DNA of 64,000 bases from Peltaster fructicola (lineage: Eukaryota > Ascomycota > Dothideomycetes), in NCBI GenBank assembly GCA_001592805.2, contig CP051139.1, positions 1,550,001 through 1,614,000 of the forward strand, in the 5' to 3' direction. Every line of letters starts with the position of its first letter. The first letter of the stretch is position 1. A model generated the notes under the pieces. The model was not told the origin of the DNA. It did not search any database and saw only the letters and a list, made by a program, of their open reading frames with translations. The position numbers and the translations under genes are program-made. Shown piece by piece: positions 24,037-36,100 of this stretch.

Positions 24037-25204
24037 GTTCGCTCACACGTGCAGAGAAGTATGAGTAGTGTGTGAAGGCGTGGCAATACTTGTCGCAAGC
24101 AAAGCCAACGAGTGTTGGTGAAGTCAAGGCGTGTGAATCATCGTCTTCGTATCGAAGATGGTCTTTGCAGACAAGCAACACGCCGGAGACGCGTGGTCGT
24201 GAGGAGCGTGTCTGTCGATACGGCCTCATCGCTAAATCACTCGTAGTAACTAAGATCATATCGATGTGGTCCGTGGGATGTCTGCCTCATCGGCGACTAC
24301 CGTACTTGCAATCGCTAGACTACAATACCGCGCGATGTCTTGACATTCATGTCCCACGTGATCTGTTATGACATCATTGGACAGCCTCTTCCACGCGTTT
24401 TTCTTCCAGCTCGACGACACACGCCCTTGCATCACGCTTTCCTACATGCCATCCCTCGTCTCTCATGCATTAGAGGCGTGCGTGAAGGCTGCACGCCCAG
24501 AAGAGATCCATGACGTGCATGCGGTTCACGCAGTGGTTCGGAGTTGTTTAGATCAGAAGCCAGTATCTATCGAGCAGCCAGCGACGCTAACCACTCCACC
24601 CAACCACTCAAGCACTCCGAGCTCGCAGCGCTAAGGAGGAGGTCGACAGCATTGAGGTGCTTGTACGATGACGATGGATCCGCCGCCAAGCTGAGTGTGC
24701 AGCTGATCGTGCGTATCATCAAATCAGATAAGGAGATCTAGGCTCTTCGTGCAGCCGCTTCTTACACATAGCGACTTCGCATGGTAGATCGCTGCCCTTT
24801 GCGTTCACAAGAAAGCTGCCAGCATCGTCAAACTTTTCTGCTTGACACCATGCTGCTAGGTCCGACATGTCGCGCAAGTGCGTCGCTCTCCACTCACGGA
24901 ATGGATGAGGTCCTTAGACCCGTGCCCTCAAGGTATGCGTTTCGTAAGACATTTGACTAAGGGTTAGTAGGAACTAACCTTGTGATCCCGGGCGAGAACA
25001 CAGGGCCCTTCGGTAGGTTGCAGACGGAGTGCCTAGGATGGCCGTCTTTCTAGTAGATTGGGAGTACCTCTTTCAACATGAGATATCCTATGTGTTCGCA
25101 GCACCAATGTGCATCAATCAGTGCAATCAATGATCAGATCAACACGAACAACGACATGACTACGGAGGAACGATTCGACAGGTGACGTAATTTGGACAGC
25201 AACC
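24037..25204. promoter_or_regulatory. Shared divergent promoter of NRPS and ABC transporter
   Basis: 1,168 bp between the two start codons. It contains a perfect SreA-type GATA site at 24723-24731, a CCAAT box at 25104-25108 (plus) and an ATTGG (CCAAT on minus) near 24376-24380. CCAAT and GATA elements are where the CBC-HapX and SreA iron regulators act in Aspergillus. One short open frame (24368-24634, 88 codons) has no recognisable product and I do not call it a gene. Confidence 0.6.
24723..24731 (+). promoter_or_regulatory. SreA/GATA iron-repressor-like site
   Basis: ATCAGATAA matches the extended ATCWGATAA consensus of fungal siderophore GATA repressors (SreA/Urbs1/SRE family) exactly. 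It lies 474 bp upstream of the ABC transporter ATG and 687 bp upstream of the NRPS ATG. Seen directly; binding is inferred. Confidence 0.6.
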
Positions 25205-28200
25205 ATGAAGCCTTTGGTGGATGACGATCTGTCTACTCATGCATCTCAGAATGCTAGACATGCCTCAATCATGCCTGGACGAGATAGCGTTGCATTGTCC
25301 GTCGTCGAAACACGAGCACTGCAGGATCCTGTTCCGGACTCAGCACGTCCAAGAGAGTTCAGCAACGCACCTCAATCACTACCAGCACGAGTACGCAAGC
25401 AGATCATCGAGTTCAATCCCCTGAAGTCTCCATTCCTGGAACTGTACTCCGACCTCGAGCATATCCAAGACAAGACACTAGCCGTCGTTGGAGCTCTATT
25501 GGCTATAGCTGCTGGAGTGCCTCTTCCTATCATCTTTGTGGTTTTCAGTAAGATCATCGACAGCTTTCCACCAAGCGAAGAGGACCTTCGTCAACGTATC
25601 TCGCAGCTACTCGGTGTGGCTGTTGCATACTTTGTGGTCACCACTGGCTATACTTGTGCCTTCAGCAGAGTTGGCGAGAGAATTGCCTTTACCACCCGAG
25701 AACGGCTTCTGCAATGCTTATTGAAGCTTGATCAGGAGTATTTCGATACTAACGACCTGGACGTGACTGGACTTCTCACTTCCAAAGTCGAGACAATACA
25801 AGTCGGCACATCGGAAAAGGCTGGCATATTCTTGCAGTCACTTAGCTACTTTGTTGCTGCATTCGTTGTCGGCTTCATCCTCAATGCTGAGCTGACAGGC
25901 ATTCTCCTAGCCGCTGTCATTCCGCTCACCATCTTCATCGTTGCCTTTGGTTCGAGCTGGACTTCTAAGTTGTCAGCAAGTGCTGCAGAGCACACCGAAA
26001 CAGCCAGCGGCATAGCAGAGGCAGCCCTCAGAGCTGTGCGAGTTATTCAAGCTTTTGATCTTGGCGAAAAGATCTGTCAGCAATACTCGTCTTCTCTCGG
26101 CAAAGCTACTGTGATCATTGTCCGCAAACAGATCATCTCTGCCTGTATGCTGGGTTGCATCTACTTTGTCGCCTATGCAGCCAACGGACTTGCGTTCTAT
26201 GTCGGCAGCATTCTCAGTGCCAGTGGTGGTAATTCTCAAGCTGGTACAATCTACGCTGTCTGTCTCCTTATACTGGATGCTTCATTCATCGTCGGCCAAT
26301 TTGCTCCGTTCTTGAACATCTTCGCCAACGCTGCATCCTCTGGGCAGGAGATACGGGCTCTTGTCAAGGAAAGCAAACGGCAGCAGGCCGCAGCAAGTAT
26401 CGGCCGCCCCAAAGGCACGGCCAACATCGCTGGCTGTAGCATTCAAGCGCAGGGCGTCACCTTTGCATATCCTGCACGACCCACACAGAAAGTACTCAAA
26501 GATGTCGTCATAAAGTTCCAGCCAGGACAGCTCAACGCTGTTGTTGGTACGTCCGGCGGCGGCAAGTCGACATTGATATCACTCCTGCTGGGTGTATACA
26601 CAAAGTATACGGGCACTATTATGGTTGGCCAACAGAGTCTGGAGGACATCGACGTTAGTTGCCTCCGTTCACAGATCTCTATCGTTGACCAGGAGTGCGT
26701 ATTGTTCTCCGGGTCTATCTACGACAACATCTGCTATGGCCTGGCCGGCTCATCAGTGGCAGAGGACGAGCGAAGAGCACGCTGTTATGAAGCTGTCCAG
26801 GCTGCTGGTGTCGACTTCCTCGAACGCCTACCGAAAGGCCTGGACACTGTGGTCGATAACTCTTTACAGCTATCAGGAGGTCAAAAGCAACGGATTTGCC
26901 TAGCAAGGGCACTGATCAAGCGACCAGCTGTACTCATCCTCGATGAACCGACGAGTGCACTCGATGCTAACAGCGAGGCTCTTGTGGCGAAAACGGTAAA
27001 AAGAGTAGCAGAAGCAGGCACGCTGGTTATCATGATCGCACACAGACTGTCAACAGTGCTTGACGCAGATACGGTCTTTGTCTTTGATGATGGCAAGGTT
27101 GCCGAGAGCGGCTCTCCTGCTGAGCTGATCGTTCCTGGCACTATCTTCTATGCACTCCTAGAAAGCCAATATGCTGGACAAATCCCGACAGAATCCGAGG
27201 ATACTAAGCATTCGGTTGATATAAAAGCAGAAGAGCTAGAGCTTGCAGCTTTTGACGACTCCGAGGACGAAGTGACACCTCCACGACAAGAGAAGAAGCA
27301 TGTCAAGACACACAGTCTACGACGAGCGCTTGGTACCCTCCTCGAGCCAGATAGATCGTTCATCGCTGTCGGCTTGTTCTTCTCGACCGTGACTGGATGC
27401 ATGATCATCGGAGAGGCCATAGCATTCGGAAACCTGGTCGAACTCTTGAATGGTGCTTCTGGCGGTTCGCCCGACCGCAGTGGCATCAACTTCTATTGTC
27501 TGATCTTCTTCATTCTTGCTTGCATAGCATTAGTGTCTTACAGCTCTAGCGGAAGCTCGTTCGGGGTTGCCTCCACTCGCTTCACAGAACGGGTACAAAC
27601 CCGGATGTTGCGCAACTTACTCAGACAAGATATGGAGTGGTTTTCGAGCCCCGGACATTCAGTCCACGGACTCATGGCTCGGCTGAGCACCGATACTGGC
27701 AACCTTTCTGGACTATCCGGCGTCGCATTGGGCACGATCTTCAGTATTACTGCCTCCATGCTGGGAGGCATCATCCTGTCTTTCATTATCGCTTGGCGTA
27801 TAACAATCGTACTAATCTGCTGTGTGCCAGTGCTTGCACTTGCAGGTTACGCACGTGTACGCATCCTAGCCAAATCAGAGGATAACCAACGAAACGCATA
27901 CAACAGTGCGGCAGGCATTGCGGCTGAATCATGCCGTAGCATAAGGACCGTCGCTACACTTGGCTTGCAGGATATCGTAATGCAACGATATCGAGCTGCT
28001 CTCGAGACACCGTATAAGAATCGGCTGAGGATCACAATCTCGACAAATGCTTTGCTGGCCTTCTCATTCGCCATCACATACTTTGTGTATGCTCTGGCAT
28101 ACTGGTGGTAAGTTGAACGCTTACACTCCTTCCGACACAAACTAACAATGCCAGGGGTGCAACAAACGTCCGACAAGGTTACTACGCCGCTCGAGAGTTC

Positions 28201-29151
28201 TTCATTGTACTGCCTGCACTGCTTTTCTCGGCACAATCAGCTGGACAAGCCTTCAGTCTATCTCCCGAGATCACAAAAGCTAAGAGTGCTGCTAAGAGCG
28301 TAGCAGCTCTGCTCAATGCCCAACCTTCAATACTTGTGCAGTCGATGCCAACGAAGTCTGACAGCGCATCGACACTTAGCATCAGACCAAACCTGAAGGC
28401 GGCTCAAGTAGCGAAAATTGAGTTCAAGGAAGTCACGATGAGATACAAAGAGAACGGTGCGCTGGCTCTAAATGGTGTCTCTTTGACAATCGATAATGGA
28501 GAGACCGTGGCATTGGTAGGCCCTTCTGGAGCCGGAAAGTCTACCATCGTGGCCCTGCTCGAACGCTTCTACGATGCGGCAGATGGTGTACTGCTAATCG
28601 ACGGTGTCAACATCCGTGAGCTGGATCCGACTATCCTGAGGTCGAAGATTGGTCTTGTGCCTCAGGATCCACAGTTCTTTCCAGGCTCAATCAGAGCAAA
28701 TCTCACCATGAGCCTCGCTGGCAACAGCCAGGACACTTTCGCCAAGGTGGAACAAGCATGCAAGAGTTGTGGTCTCCACGACTTCATCAGCAGTCTGCCG
28801 GACGCTTACGACACCGAATGCTCATCCGCGACGTCGACGAAACTGTCTGGAGGACAACAACAACGACTATCTATCGCTCGTGCTATCTCTCGGGATCCAG
28901 AGATACTGCTTCTTGACGAGCCAACGAGCGCACTTGATGCTCATAGTGAACGAGACGTGCAAAATGCTCTTAACAATGCTTCGGACGGTCGCACAACCAT
29001 CATCGTTGCTCACCGTCTCGCCAGCATTCAGCATGTCGACAAGATCATCGTCTTCGACCACGGGAGAATCGCGGAGGTAGGCAAGCATGCCGATCTCATG
29101 CTCAAAGGCGGTCTATACGCAAGCATGGCCAAGGCTCAATCCTTGTCCTGA
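25205..29151 (+). CDS. ABCB-type full ABC transporter, siderophore cluster
   Basis: A full-size TMD-NBD-TMD-NBD exporter-type ABC protein, 1,299 residues, from exons 25205..28107 and 28155..29151 (47-bp intron in TMD2). A roughly 90-residue soluble N-terminus precedes TMD1. NBD1 has Walker A GTSGGGKST (about 448), signature LSGGQKQR (about 556), Walker B LILDEPTSALD and the H-loop IMIAHRLST. NBD2 has GPSGAGKST (about 1091), LSGGQQQR, LLLDEPTSALD and IIVAHRLAS. Both sites look competent for ATP hydrolysis. The family is P-glycoprotein/multidrug-like; such transporters occur in several fungal siderophore loci. It sits head-to-head with the NRPS and upstream of sidA, each with a GATA site nearby, so a role in siderophore or precursor export, or vacuolar handling, is likely. 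The substrate cannot be told from sequence. Confidence 0.9.
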
Positions 29152-30055
29152 GTTTATGATACCCAGATTATGTTTCTGTCATGCTTTTATGCAATCATGA
29201 CATCCACGACTTGCCGTTTCCTCGTGCCGCGGAGTGACCAATGTATCACCCGCGAAGATCATCTTCTGGTACTTGTCACCGTGGTCCAAACAGATACGGA
29301 CCACACCAGACAGCATTCTGTCAATAGCACTCACGCTACCAAGACTTCTTGGCCTCAAAATTTTCTTAAGCGAATGGGAAGCCCCACTAAAGACGGATCT
29401 GATAACCTAAGATGGACCTCGAGCGTACCGTCGCTAAGAAGATCAGGGCTAATGACGATCGTATCCTGCTAAGCGTGGCTTGCGTGCTTCATTATTGGCA
29501 TGCCCAGCACAACGATGCGTGGATTGACAAGGCATCGGAACCTCTAGCCTCGAGAAAACTTTTCTTTTGCCCTTGCACTTCAGGAAATTGGAAGCCTGAT
29601 GGTGGTTCGATGGCTTCGCCAGCACAATTCTCATGGTAGTGTCATTGAAGTGGGTACCCTGGAAAGTGATGACGCTGGTTCTACACACTACCCATGAGAG
29701 CATAGAAGCGACTGCTATTGATCGCCAGCAAACAAGCATTTGGAAGACCATTAAATCTGTCGCGTCCGAGGTCACCAGCGTCGACAAACAACGGATACGT
29801 GCCGTCTGTGACTAGCCACTGCATCTCGACATCCCACGGTGCTTGGTGCCTGTCATACATCAGGCCGAACTCGGCAAGCAAGACATCAGCCCGTGCTATC
29901 AGTCTGTTGTTTCCTGAGATCTGCTCGAGGTCAGAGCTCGAACAGGGGGCCAGCTTGCGTATCAGACTGGCATCTGAAGAACAGTGTCATCGAGCATCTC
30001 AGTCCGACACTCGACCTCGACTTGACTCGATTCGACGCATATATCAAACTTGACA
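29152..30055. promoter_or_regulatory. sidA promoter region
   Basis: 904 bp between the ABC transporter stop and the sidA ATG, with a CCAAT box at 29238-29242 and a perfect GATA site at 29397-29405. Short open frames here show no protein family. I see no repeats or RNA genes. Confidence 0.55.
29397..29405 (+). promoter_or_regulatory. SreA/GATA iron-repressor-like site
   Basis: ATCTGATAA fits ATCWGATAA exactly. It lies 651 bp upstream of the sidA ATG and 155 bp downstream of a CCAAT box. With the site at 24723 it is one of only two copies that I found in the window. Confidence 0.6.
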
Positions 30056-31534
30056 ATGTCGCCTCACGCCGTACTTCCAGATCACGGTCAACGATCCAAT
30101 GGCCGCAACGTATCAGAAGCCAACGGCAGACACAGCTCAGCCAGCAAGTCTTCGCTGCTGCAACGCTACCATGACGATGAGCTGCACGATGTGGTTTGCA
30201 TTGGCTTCGGCCCAGCTTCACTTGCCATTGCTGTCGCTCTTCATGATGCGTTGGAGACTGGCGAGACAGCGTTGAAGAGCGAATCACCGAAAGTGCGTTT
30301 CCTGGAGAGACAAGAAGCATTCGCATGGCATGCAGGCATGCTGCTGCCAGGGACGAAGATGCAGATCACTTTCGTCAAGGACCTTGCGACTATGCGCAAC
30401 CCACGCAGCAGTTTCACCTTTCTGAACTATCTGCACACAAACGGTCGGCTAGCAGCATTCACGAACTTGGGTACTTTCCTACCGCAGCGTATCGAATATG
30501 AGGACTACCTACGGTGGTCAGCAAACCACTTTGACAATGTCGTGGATTACGACCGAGATGTTCAATCCGTCAACATCGCTACACGGAACTCACAGACCCA
30601 TGAGATAGAAAGCTTCGTCATAAGGTCATTCGACAAGTCCACTGGACAGCAATCCTGCATCCGAACAAAGCATGTGGTCATTGCCGCAGGAGGCCGTCCA
30701 AGCTTACCAAAGGTACTGCCTGCAAAGCACCCTCGTATTCTGCACTCATCACAATACAACACCAATGTTGACAGCATCTTTGAGAACGGGCGCCATCCTC
30801 GATCTGTTGCCGTCATTGGCGCAGGTCAAAGTGCGGCAGAGGTGTTTCACAACATTCCTTCTCGATTCCCACACGCAAAAGCACACCTGCTCATTCGAGG
30901 CAGTGCTCTGAGGCCCAGTGACGATTCTCCGTTCGTCAACGAGATCTTCGATCCCGATAAAGTTGATGAGTTCTTTGGACGAGAGGCAGATCTTCGAGCG
31001 AGAACCATAGCCTTGGACAAAGCTACTAACTACGGTGTGGTCAGGCTAGAGCTGCTGGACGAGCTTTACGCTGAGCTCTACTCACAGAGTATCCGTATCC
31101 CAGACGAGCAAGATCGACCGCTGAAGATCCTGAACCATCGCAACGTTGTGGGCGCAGAGGACATCACTGAGGACGGTGAGGCTAGACTGCGACTACACAT
31201 CAAGAACGAGACAAGTCGATACACTACCGACAAAGTGGCGACGGACGAGACACTCGATGTCGACCTCGTTATCGTGGCTAGTGGCTACGTTCGAAACGCA
31301 CATACCGAGATGCTCAAGGATCTCAAGCGATATATGCCAGAGGGGTCACAAGATTGGGCCGTCAATCGAGACTACAGCGTTCAGTTCAAGGAGGGCGCTG
31401 TGATGAGTGATGCAGGCATCTGGTTACAGGGCTGCAATGAAAATTCCCACGGCTTGAGCGACACCTTGCTTTCTGTGCTGGCGAATAGAGGCGGAGAGAT
31501 GGTAGCATCGATCCTTGGTGCGAAGAAGCATTGA
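30056..31534 (+). CDS. sidA: L-ornithine N5-monooxygenase
   Basis: Hydroxylates the side-chain amine of L-ornithine with O2, NADPH and FAD, the committed step of hydroxamate siderophore synthesis. A single 492-residue exon. I use ATG 30056 (MSPHAVLPD); the open frame begins two codons earlier at a TTG. The FAD Rossmann motif is GFGPASLAI (about residue 50) and the NADPH motif GAGQSAAEV (about 255). Other family marks are WHAGMLLPGTKMQITF, KDLATMRNPRSSFTF and the C-terminal NSHGLSDTLLSVLA. The N-terminus is low-complexity and shows no obvious targeting signal. It lies 904 bp from the ABC transporter in the same orientation, completing the siderophore cluster. The length is typical of SidA/Sid1. 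No defects seen. Confidence 0.95.
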   Translation: MSPHAVLPDHGQRSNGRNVSEANGRHSSASKSSLLQRYHDDELHDVVCIGFGPASLAIAVALHDALETGETALKSESPKVRFLERQEAFAWHAGMLLPGTKMQITFVKDLATMRNPRSSFTFLNYLHTNGRLAAFTNLGTFLPQRIEYEDYLRWSANHFDNVVDYDRDVQSVNIATRNSQTHEIESFVIRSFDKSTGQQSCIRTKHVVIAAGGRPSLPKVLPAKHPRILHSSQYNTNVDSIFENGRHPRSVAVIGAGQSAAEVFHNIPSRFPHAKAHLLIRGSALRPSDDSPFVNEIFDPDKVDEFFGREADLRARTIALDKATNYGVVRLELLDELYAELYSQSIRIPDEQDRPLKILNHRNVVGAEDITEDGEARLRLHIKNETSRYTTDKVATDETLDVDLVIVASGYVRNAHTEMLKDLKRYMPEGSQDWAVNRDYSVQFKEGAVMSDAGIWLQGCNENSHGLSDTLLSVLANRGGEMVASILGAKKH

Positions 31535-31732
31535 ATGCACAGTGGTCGTTGAATGTTGAGTTATGCATTGGTGAAGCCTTTGGAGAGCTCAGCAGTCCAG
31601 GACTGCACTATACATTGTTGTCTGTTTGGCCATGACAGATTTGGCGTCAACTAGCCATCCTGTCAACGTATTGACTATCTATTCTTTTATAATATCTATA
31701 CCACCGTGCAGAATATGGCATGCTCCTGCGGT

Positions 31733-32802
31733 TCAGTAGTCGTAGAAACCCTTGCCTGACTTCTTACCAAGCCATCCAGCTTCAACCATCTGCTGAAGAC
31801 GCACAGCAGGCCTGTACTTGGAGTCGCCAAGACCCTCATGCAGCACCTTCATGATCGACAAGCAGGTGTCTAGGCCAATGAAGTCGGCCAGCTGAAGTGG
31901 TCCCATAGGTACGTTTGTGCCGTTCTTCATGATCGCGTCTATGCTGTCTCTGTCGCCAACACCGGTCTCGAGCGCGATGATAGCTTCGTTGATGTATGGA
32001 ATGAGGATTCGGTTAGCCAAGAAGCCCGGGCTATCTGCTGACGTAGAAGTGATCTTGCCCATGCGTTTGCAGAATTCCACCGCCGTTGCAAGTGTCTTCT
32101 CGCTTGTCTGCAGACCAGAGATGATCTCGACGCCCTTTTGGATCGGTACAGGGTTCATGAAGTGAGTGCTGACAACTCGGCTTGGTGCTGAGAGATCCGT
32201 TGGGTTCTTAGTCGTAGAAGCTGCGATGCGGGTGATGGAAATAGAGGAGGTGTTGGTCGCGAGGATGGCGTGCGAAGGACAGGTCTCAGCGAGCTCTGCG
32301 AAGATCTTGAACTTCAGCTCTGGGACCTCCGGCACCGCCTCAATGACCATATCGACATCAGACAGGTCTGCTATGCTGTTATGTGCTGTGATTCTGCCTC
32401 GTGCTGCATCTGCATCCTCTTTCGAAATCCGCTCTTTTGCCACATCTTTCGCCAACAAGGTATCTATGCTGGTCAGAGGCCATTGGTGATGTATCATGGT
32501 GTTGTCCTACCAGCGAACTTCAAGCCTTTGTCGAGAGACTGCTGGTTGCTGTCGATGAGGAATACCGGGACCTTAGCATTTCGAGCTGCCACAAGAGCGA
32601 TACCAAGACCCTACATTGTTAGCCTGTACATGATGTGTGCTTCGCTTCGTGAGCTCACCATCTGACCAGCTCCAATGACACCAAGCTTCTTCACCTCGGC
32701 TGCAGATGCATCGCTGAGTTGTCGCTGACTCGAGCTGAATTGGCGGCATTGCCGGCATACCGCTTGCCTCGCGAGGCTCTGTGATAGTTTTTGCGCCAGC
32801 AT
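31733..32802 (-). CDS. 3-hydroxyacyl-CoA (3-hydroxybutyryl-CoA) dehydrogenase, mitochondrial type
   Basis: NAD-dependent oxidation of L-3-hydroxyacyl-CoA, a beta-oxidation step. Three exons, 32802..32659, 32610..32511 and 32463..31733, give 324 residues; introns are 48 and 47 bp. The start at ATG 32802 gives MLAQKLSQSLARQAVCRQC, a good mitochondrial presequence; a longer open frame to 33054 is not family-like. The Rossmann motif VKKLGVIGAGQMGLGIALVA is reconstituted across intron 1. Downstream are VIEAVPE, ILATNTSSISIT and the catalytic-His segment STHFMNPVP (about 182). Then come DSPGFLANRILIPYINEA, PMGPLQLADFIGLD and the terminal GWLGKKSGKGFYDY. This is the standard HADH/Hbd layout. It is convergent with sidA, with 198 bp between; nothing ties it to siderophore synthesis. 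Confidence 0.92.
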
Positions 32803-33146
32803 GTTGTCCTGGGAGACGTAGCGATACGGCAGCAAAGCTCTTGATGTGGTGGAACGACTTTGGGATGCCGAGGCATTTTGAGCCGCATGATTGATCACCA
32901 TTGCGTTCAGCTGATACCATTTAGGTCGTGTCGCGTATACTTGAGCACTACCAAATGGCGCGTTCTCCAGACGCGTACCTCGAACGTTCATGTGAGAGCC
33001 ACCATACATCAGCATCTCATACGACCATTTATCGGCATAAAGTACTGACAACACTACTCAACCACAGCAGAACTTTTTCAAACATGACTTGACGCGCGTG
33101 TCTCTCTCGCAACTCGCAATTAGCTCAATCAGAGACAATCAGCAAC
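32803..33146. promoter_or_regulatory. Divergent promoter, HADH / TOF1
   Basis: 344 bp between the HADH start (minus) and the Tof1 start (plus), so a compact bidirectional promoter. An open frame continuous with HADH extends into it but does not look conserved. Confidence 0.5.
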
Positions 33147-36100
33147 ATGGACGTCTGGACGAAGAGCGAGACCGTCGATCCAGAGGTGCGAGCATATGTC
33201 TACAGCTTGGTCAACGCTGTCGGAGGCCGCTCAACACTTGATGAAAGCTATGCTATCGGTGATGATGCACTCGCTACACTAAAGGACATCCGCCGCTGGC
33301 TGCTCCTCTACGACGAGAAGACCAATCGCCTAGACGTCAAGCGCGTCCTCGCGGAGGCCAACCTGGTCAAAGGAGACTTGCTTGAGATCCTAGCAGCATG
33401 GAAGGACGACGCTCCCGAAGAAGGCTTACGCAGCAAGCTTGCGCTTGCATGTCTGGAACTACTTGTGCCATTGACGTGGCCACTCGAACTCAGTGAGGAC
33501 AAGGCTTCTCTCAACACCCATCGACATCTCCCATACCTTCAACTCGCGCAGGTCGACTACAAGCGAGCGATACTACATCATGAAGGTGCCCCAATACTCC
33601 GAAAGGTAATGCGTATTGCGCTACCGTGCATGGCGAAGCCTAGGAGTGAGCGATCAAAACGTGACGAGGGCACTATCATGCTTATGATGTTTCTTCTCAA
33701 GCATGTGGTCATGATCAACCAACCACAGTACTTACCAAGCCAGGGTGACGAGAACGACATCTCTCGTGCAGCTGTGATCGACGCATTTCACGCACAAGAT
33801 GTCTTCAGTCTTCTCCTCACACTTGGCTCAGGCATCAGCGATGGATACCAGGATCATGATGTTGAGATGCTGGAAATTCTGTATCACCTTCTGCAGGGAA
33901 TCAGTCCTAGGAAGCTGTTCATGCGCAAGGAGCAAGTCACGTCCTCAGATATGCTTGAGTTCAAGGAGCTCCTCAACAAAGAAGATGCTCTGCTGTCTAG
34001 CTTCAAGAAGACAGCGCCTACACGTCACAATCGCTTCGGTACTATGATCTGGGTCAAGAGGGATGGTCAAAAACTGTCTACGGTCTCCGGACAAAGCACA
34101 ATCACCAGCAACGGCACAGTACTGCAGCAAATGGACACATCCAAGAAATGGAACCGACCGAAGTTCAAGGGACGAGTCGCAAAGGAAGCCGAGGAGCAAA
34201 CCACGCTCGAGACGTCAGTGGATCTTCCTGACTCCAGTCGAGCTCATCTTCGTGCCTTCATCGAAGACTTCCTGGACTCCTCTTTCAACCCTTTGTTCTC
34301 AAGTCTGCGAAAGGCGATCGAGAGGGAGCTTGATAGAGTGAAGGATTCGAACATCAAGCAATACTTCTTCTTGATGCAATGGTTTCTTGCTGCAGATGCT
34401 GCTCGCAAGAGTCAAGTAAGTGACACGGCCGACGCCAGTGCCGAGAACCAATTCGCATACATTGCCGCTGTGCTCGACCAGGAGACGTTCGTCCTGTTGA
34501 ACCGATCGATGCAGCGCGCTACGGACGAGAAAGACTGGCGAACGCTGCAATCGACGTTAGCAGCATTCACACAGATCCTCCTAACAACGCAACGAATGTC
34601 GGAGAGCCAGAGCGAGGAGGACCAGGAGATTGCCGAGAACATTCTCAATCGAATCTTCTATGAAGAAGCGACTCACGACCGAATAGCCACAGCACTACGA
34701 AACTACAAACAACAGGGCTTTGTATACCTCGACTGCATCACAGAGTGCGTGCACGTCTTCATACGTCTGTTGGAGCAGTACAGCAAACACAACGTCGATA
34801 TGCACATTCGCTCGAAGCGCCGCGCCAGGCGAAAGGCACAGCGAGCCAATCCGAGCACTGCTGACGAGAACGCCGACCAGGAAGATGCAGCTGAGGACGA
34901 ACGAGAAGCATATCGAGCCGTAAATGAACGAAAGTTCGACTTCAGTCGATTTGTGACCAAGTTTTTAAACCAATCTGCCGTCAACACATTCACAGAATTC
35001 ATGCAGTATCATGCCGAGATGAGCGCCGAGCAGCTCAAACGTTGTCACCGATACTTCTACCGACTCGCATTCAAGGTGGAACGAGCTGTGCTCCTGTTCC
35101 GGGTCGACACATTGTTTCTTTTCCACAAGTTGATCAGGGGCCCGGGAGGTCTGCCACGATCGAGCAGCATGTACGGGGACTGGGAGACGCTGATACGACA
35201 AGTCTTCCGTAAGTGCGTCAAGTGGCTATCCAAAGAGACCGACGGCCAAGGCTGGCGTGAAATGTGTGTCGTGGAGATGCTTTTCAGCAAGATACCGAGC
35301 ACGATGTTCTATCTCGACAACGGATACGAAGTCGTCGTAGAGAAGAAAGCACCTCGACCGCCTGCGGCGCTGGACTTCAAAGCTATTGTTGAGGACAGCC
35401 AAAAGATCGGCATCGCAGTCAGTATTGTGCTGGACAAGGTAAAAGGTGATGAGCTGCGGTGGATCAAGGAGCAACTACAAAAGGCTATTGAAGAGCGTCA
35501 AGCTTGGCAGGATGCAGAAGCAGCACGTCTTGCTCTTGTCGAGCCAGCAGTGGTGGAGACTGAAGAGCAGTCCGATCCACCACAACCACCAATGATCGTG
35601 TTGTCGCCGGGCAGTGAGGAGCGAAAGCTATCCCTGTTCAAGGACAAGCATCTGAGGCTGCTCATGAGTACTATTGGGTTCGATAGACTAGGAATTGCTG
35701 AAGATGTCGATGCTCAGTGGTTTGTTCCCAGCTCGCTGTCTGTTGATCAGCTGAAGGCATCATTGGAACAGGTACAGAAGGCAGAATTCGACCCGCCTTC
35801 ATTCGACGATGGGAAGTCTGCTCTAGACATGATTCGCAACAAGACAACAATCTTGCCAAGGACAAGCGATGATGCACCCGGCTTTATAGAGGATGACAGC
35901 GAGATTGGCAGCAATGACGAGGCCATGTTTCCACCAAACATGCGAGAGAAGCGCAAGAGGACCGCAGATGGTGCTGAGCCGAAGAAACGACGACGACTGA
36001 CTAAGCGTGATGACGAGGACGAAAGCCTTTCAGATATCGAGCGACGAGCTGAGCTGAGAAGACAGAGAGAGCGAGAGAAGAGTGCCAAGATCAAGTCAAA

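Noticed and set aside
24368-24634. Small plus-strand ORF (88 codons) between NRPS and ABC gene
   Set aside because: No recognisable product, lies in the shared promoter, and its length is within chance.
29238-29260. CCAAT box at 29238 as a full HapX site (CSAATN12RWT)
   Set aside because: The CCAAT is there, but the bases 12 nt downstream do not fit RWT. Kept only as a CCAAT box.
29596-29625. GGTTCGA sequence as a tRNA B box
   Set aside because: The following bases do not complete the B box and no A box or cloverleaf was found; no tRNA gene seen in the window.
31733-33054. Longer HADH N-terminus starting at 33054
   Set aside because: The extra 84 residues are not conserved-looking and would put the mitochondrial presequence in the middle; ATG 32802 is better.
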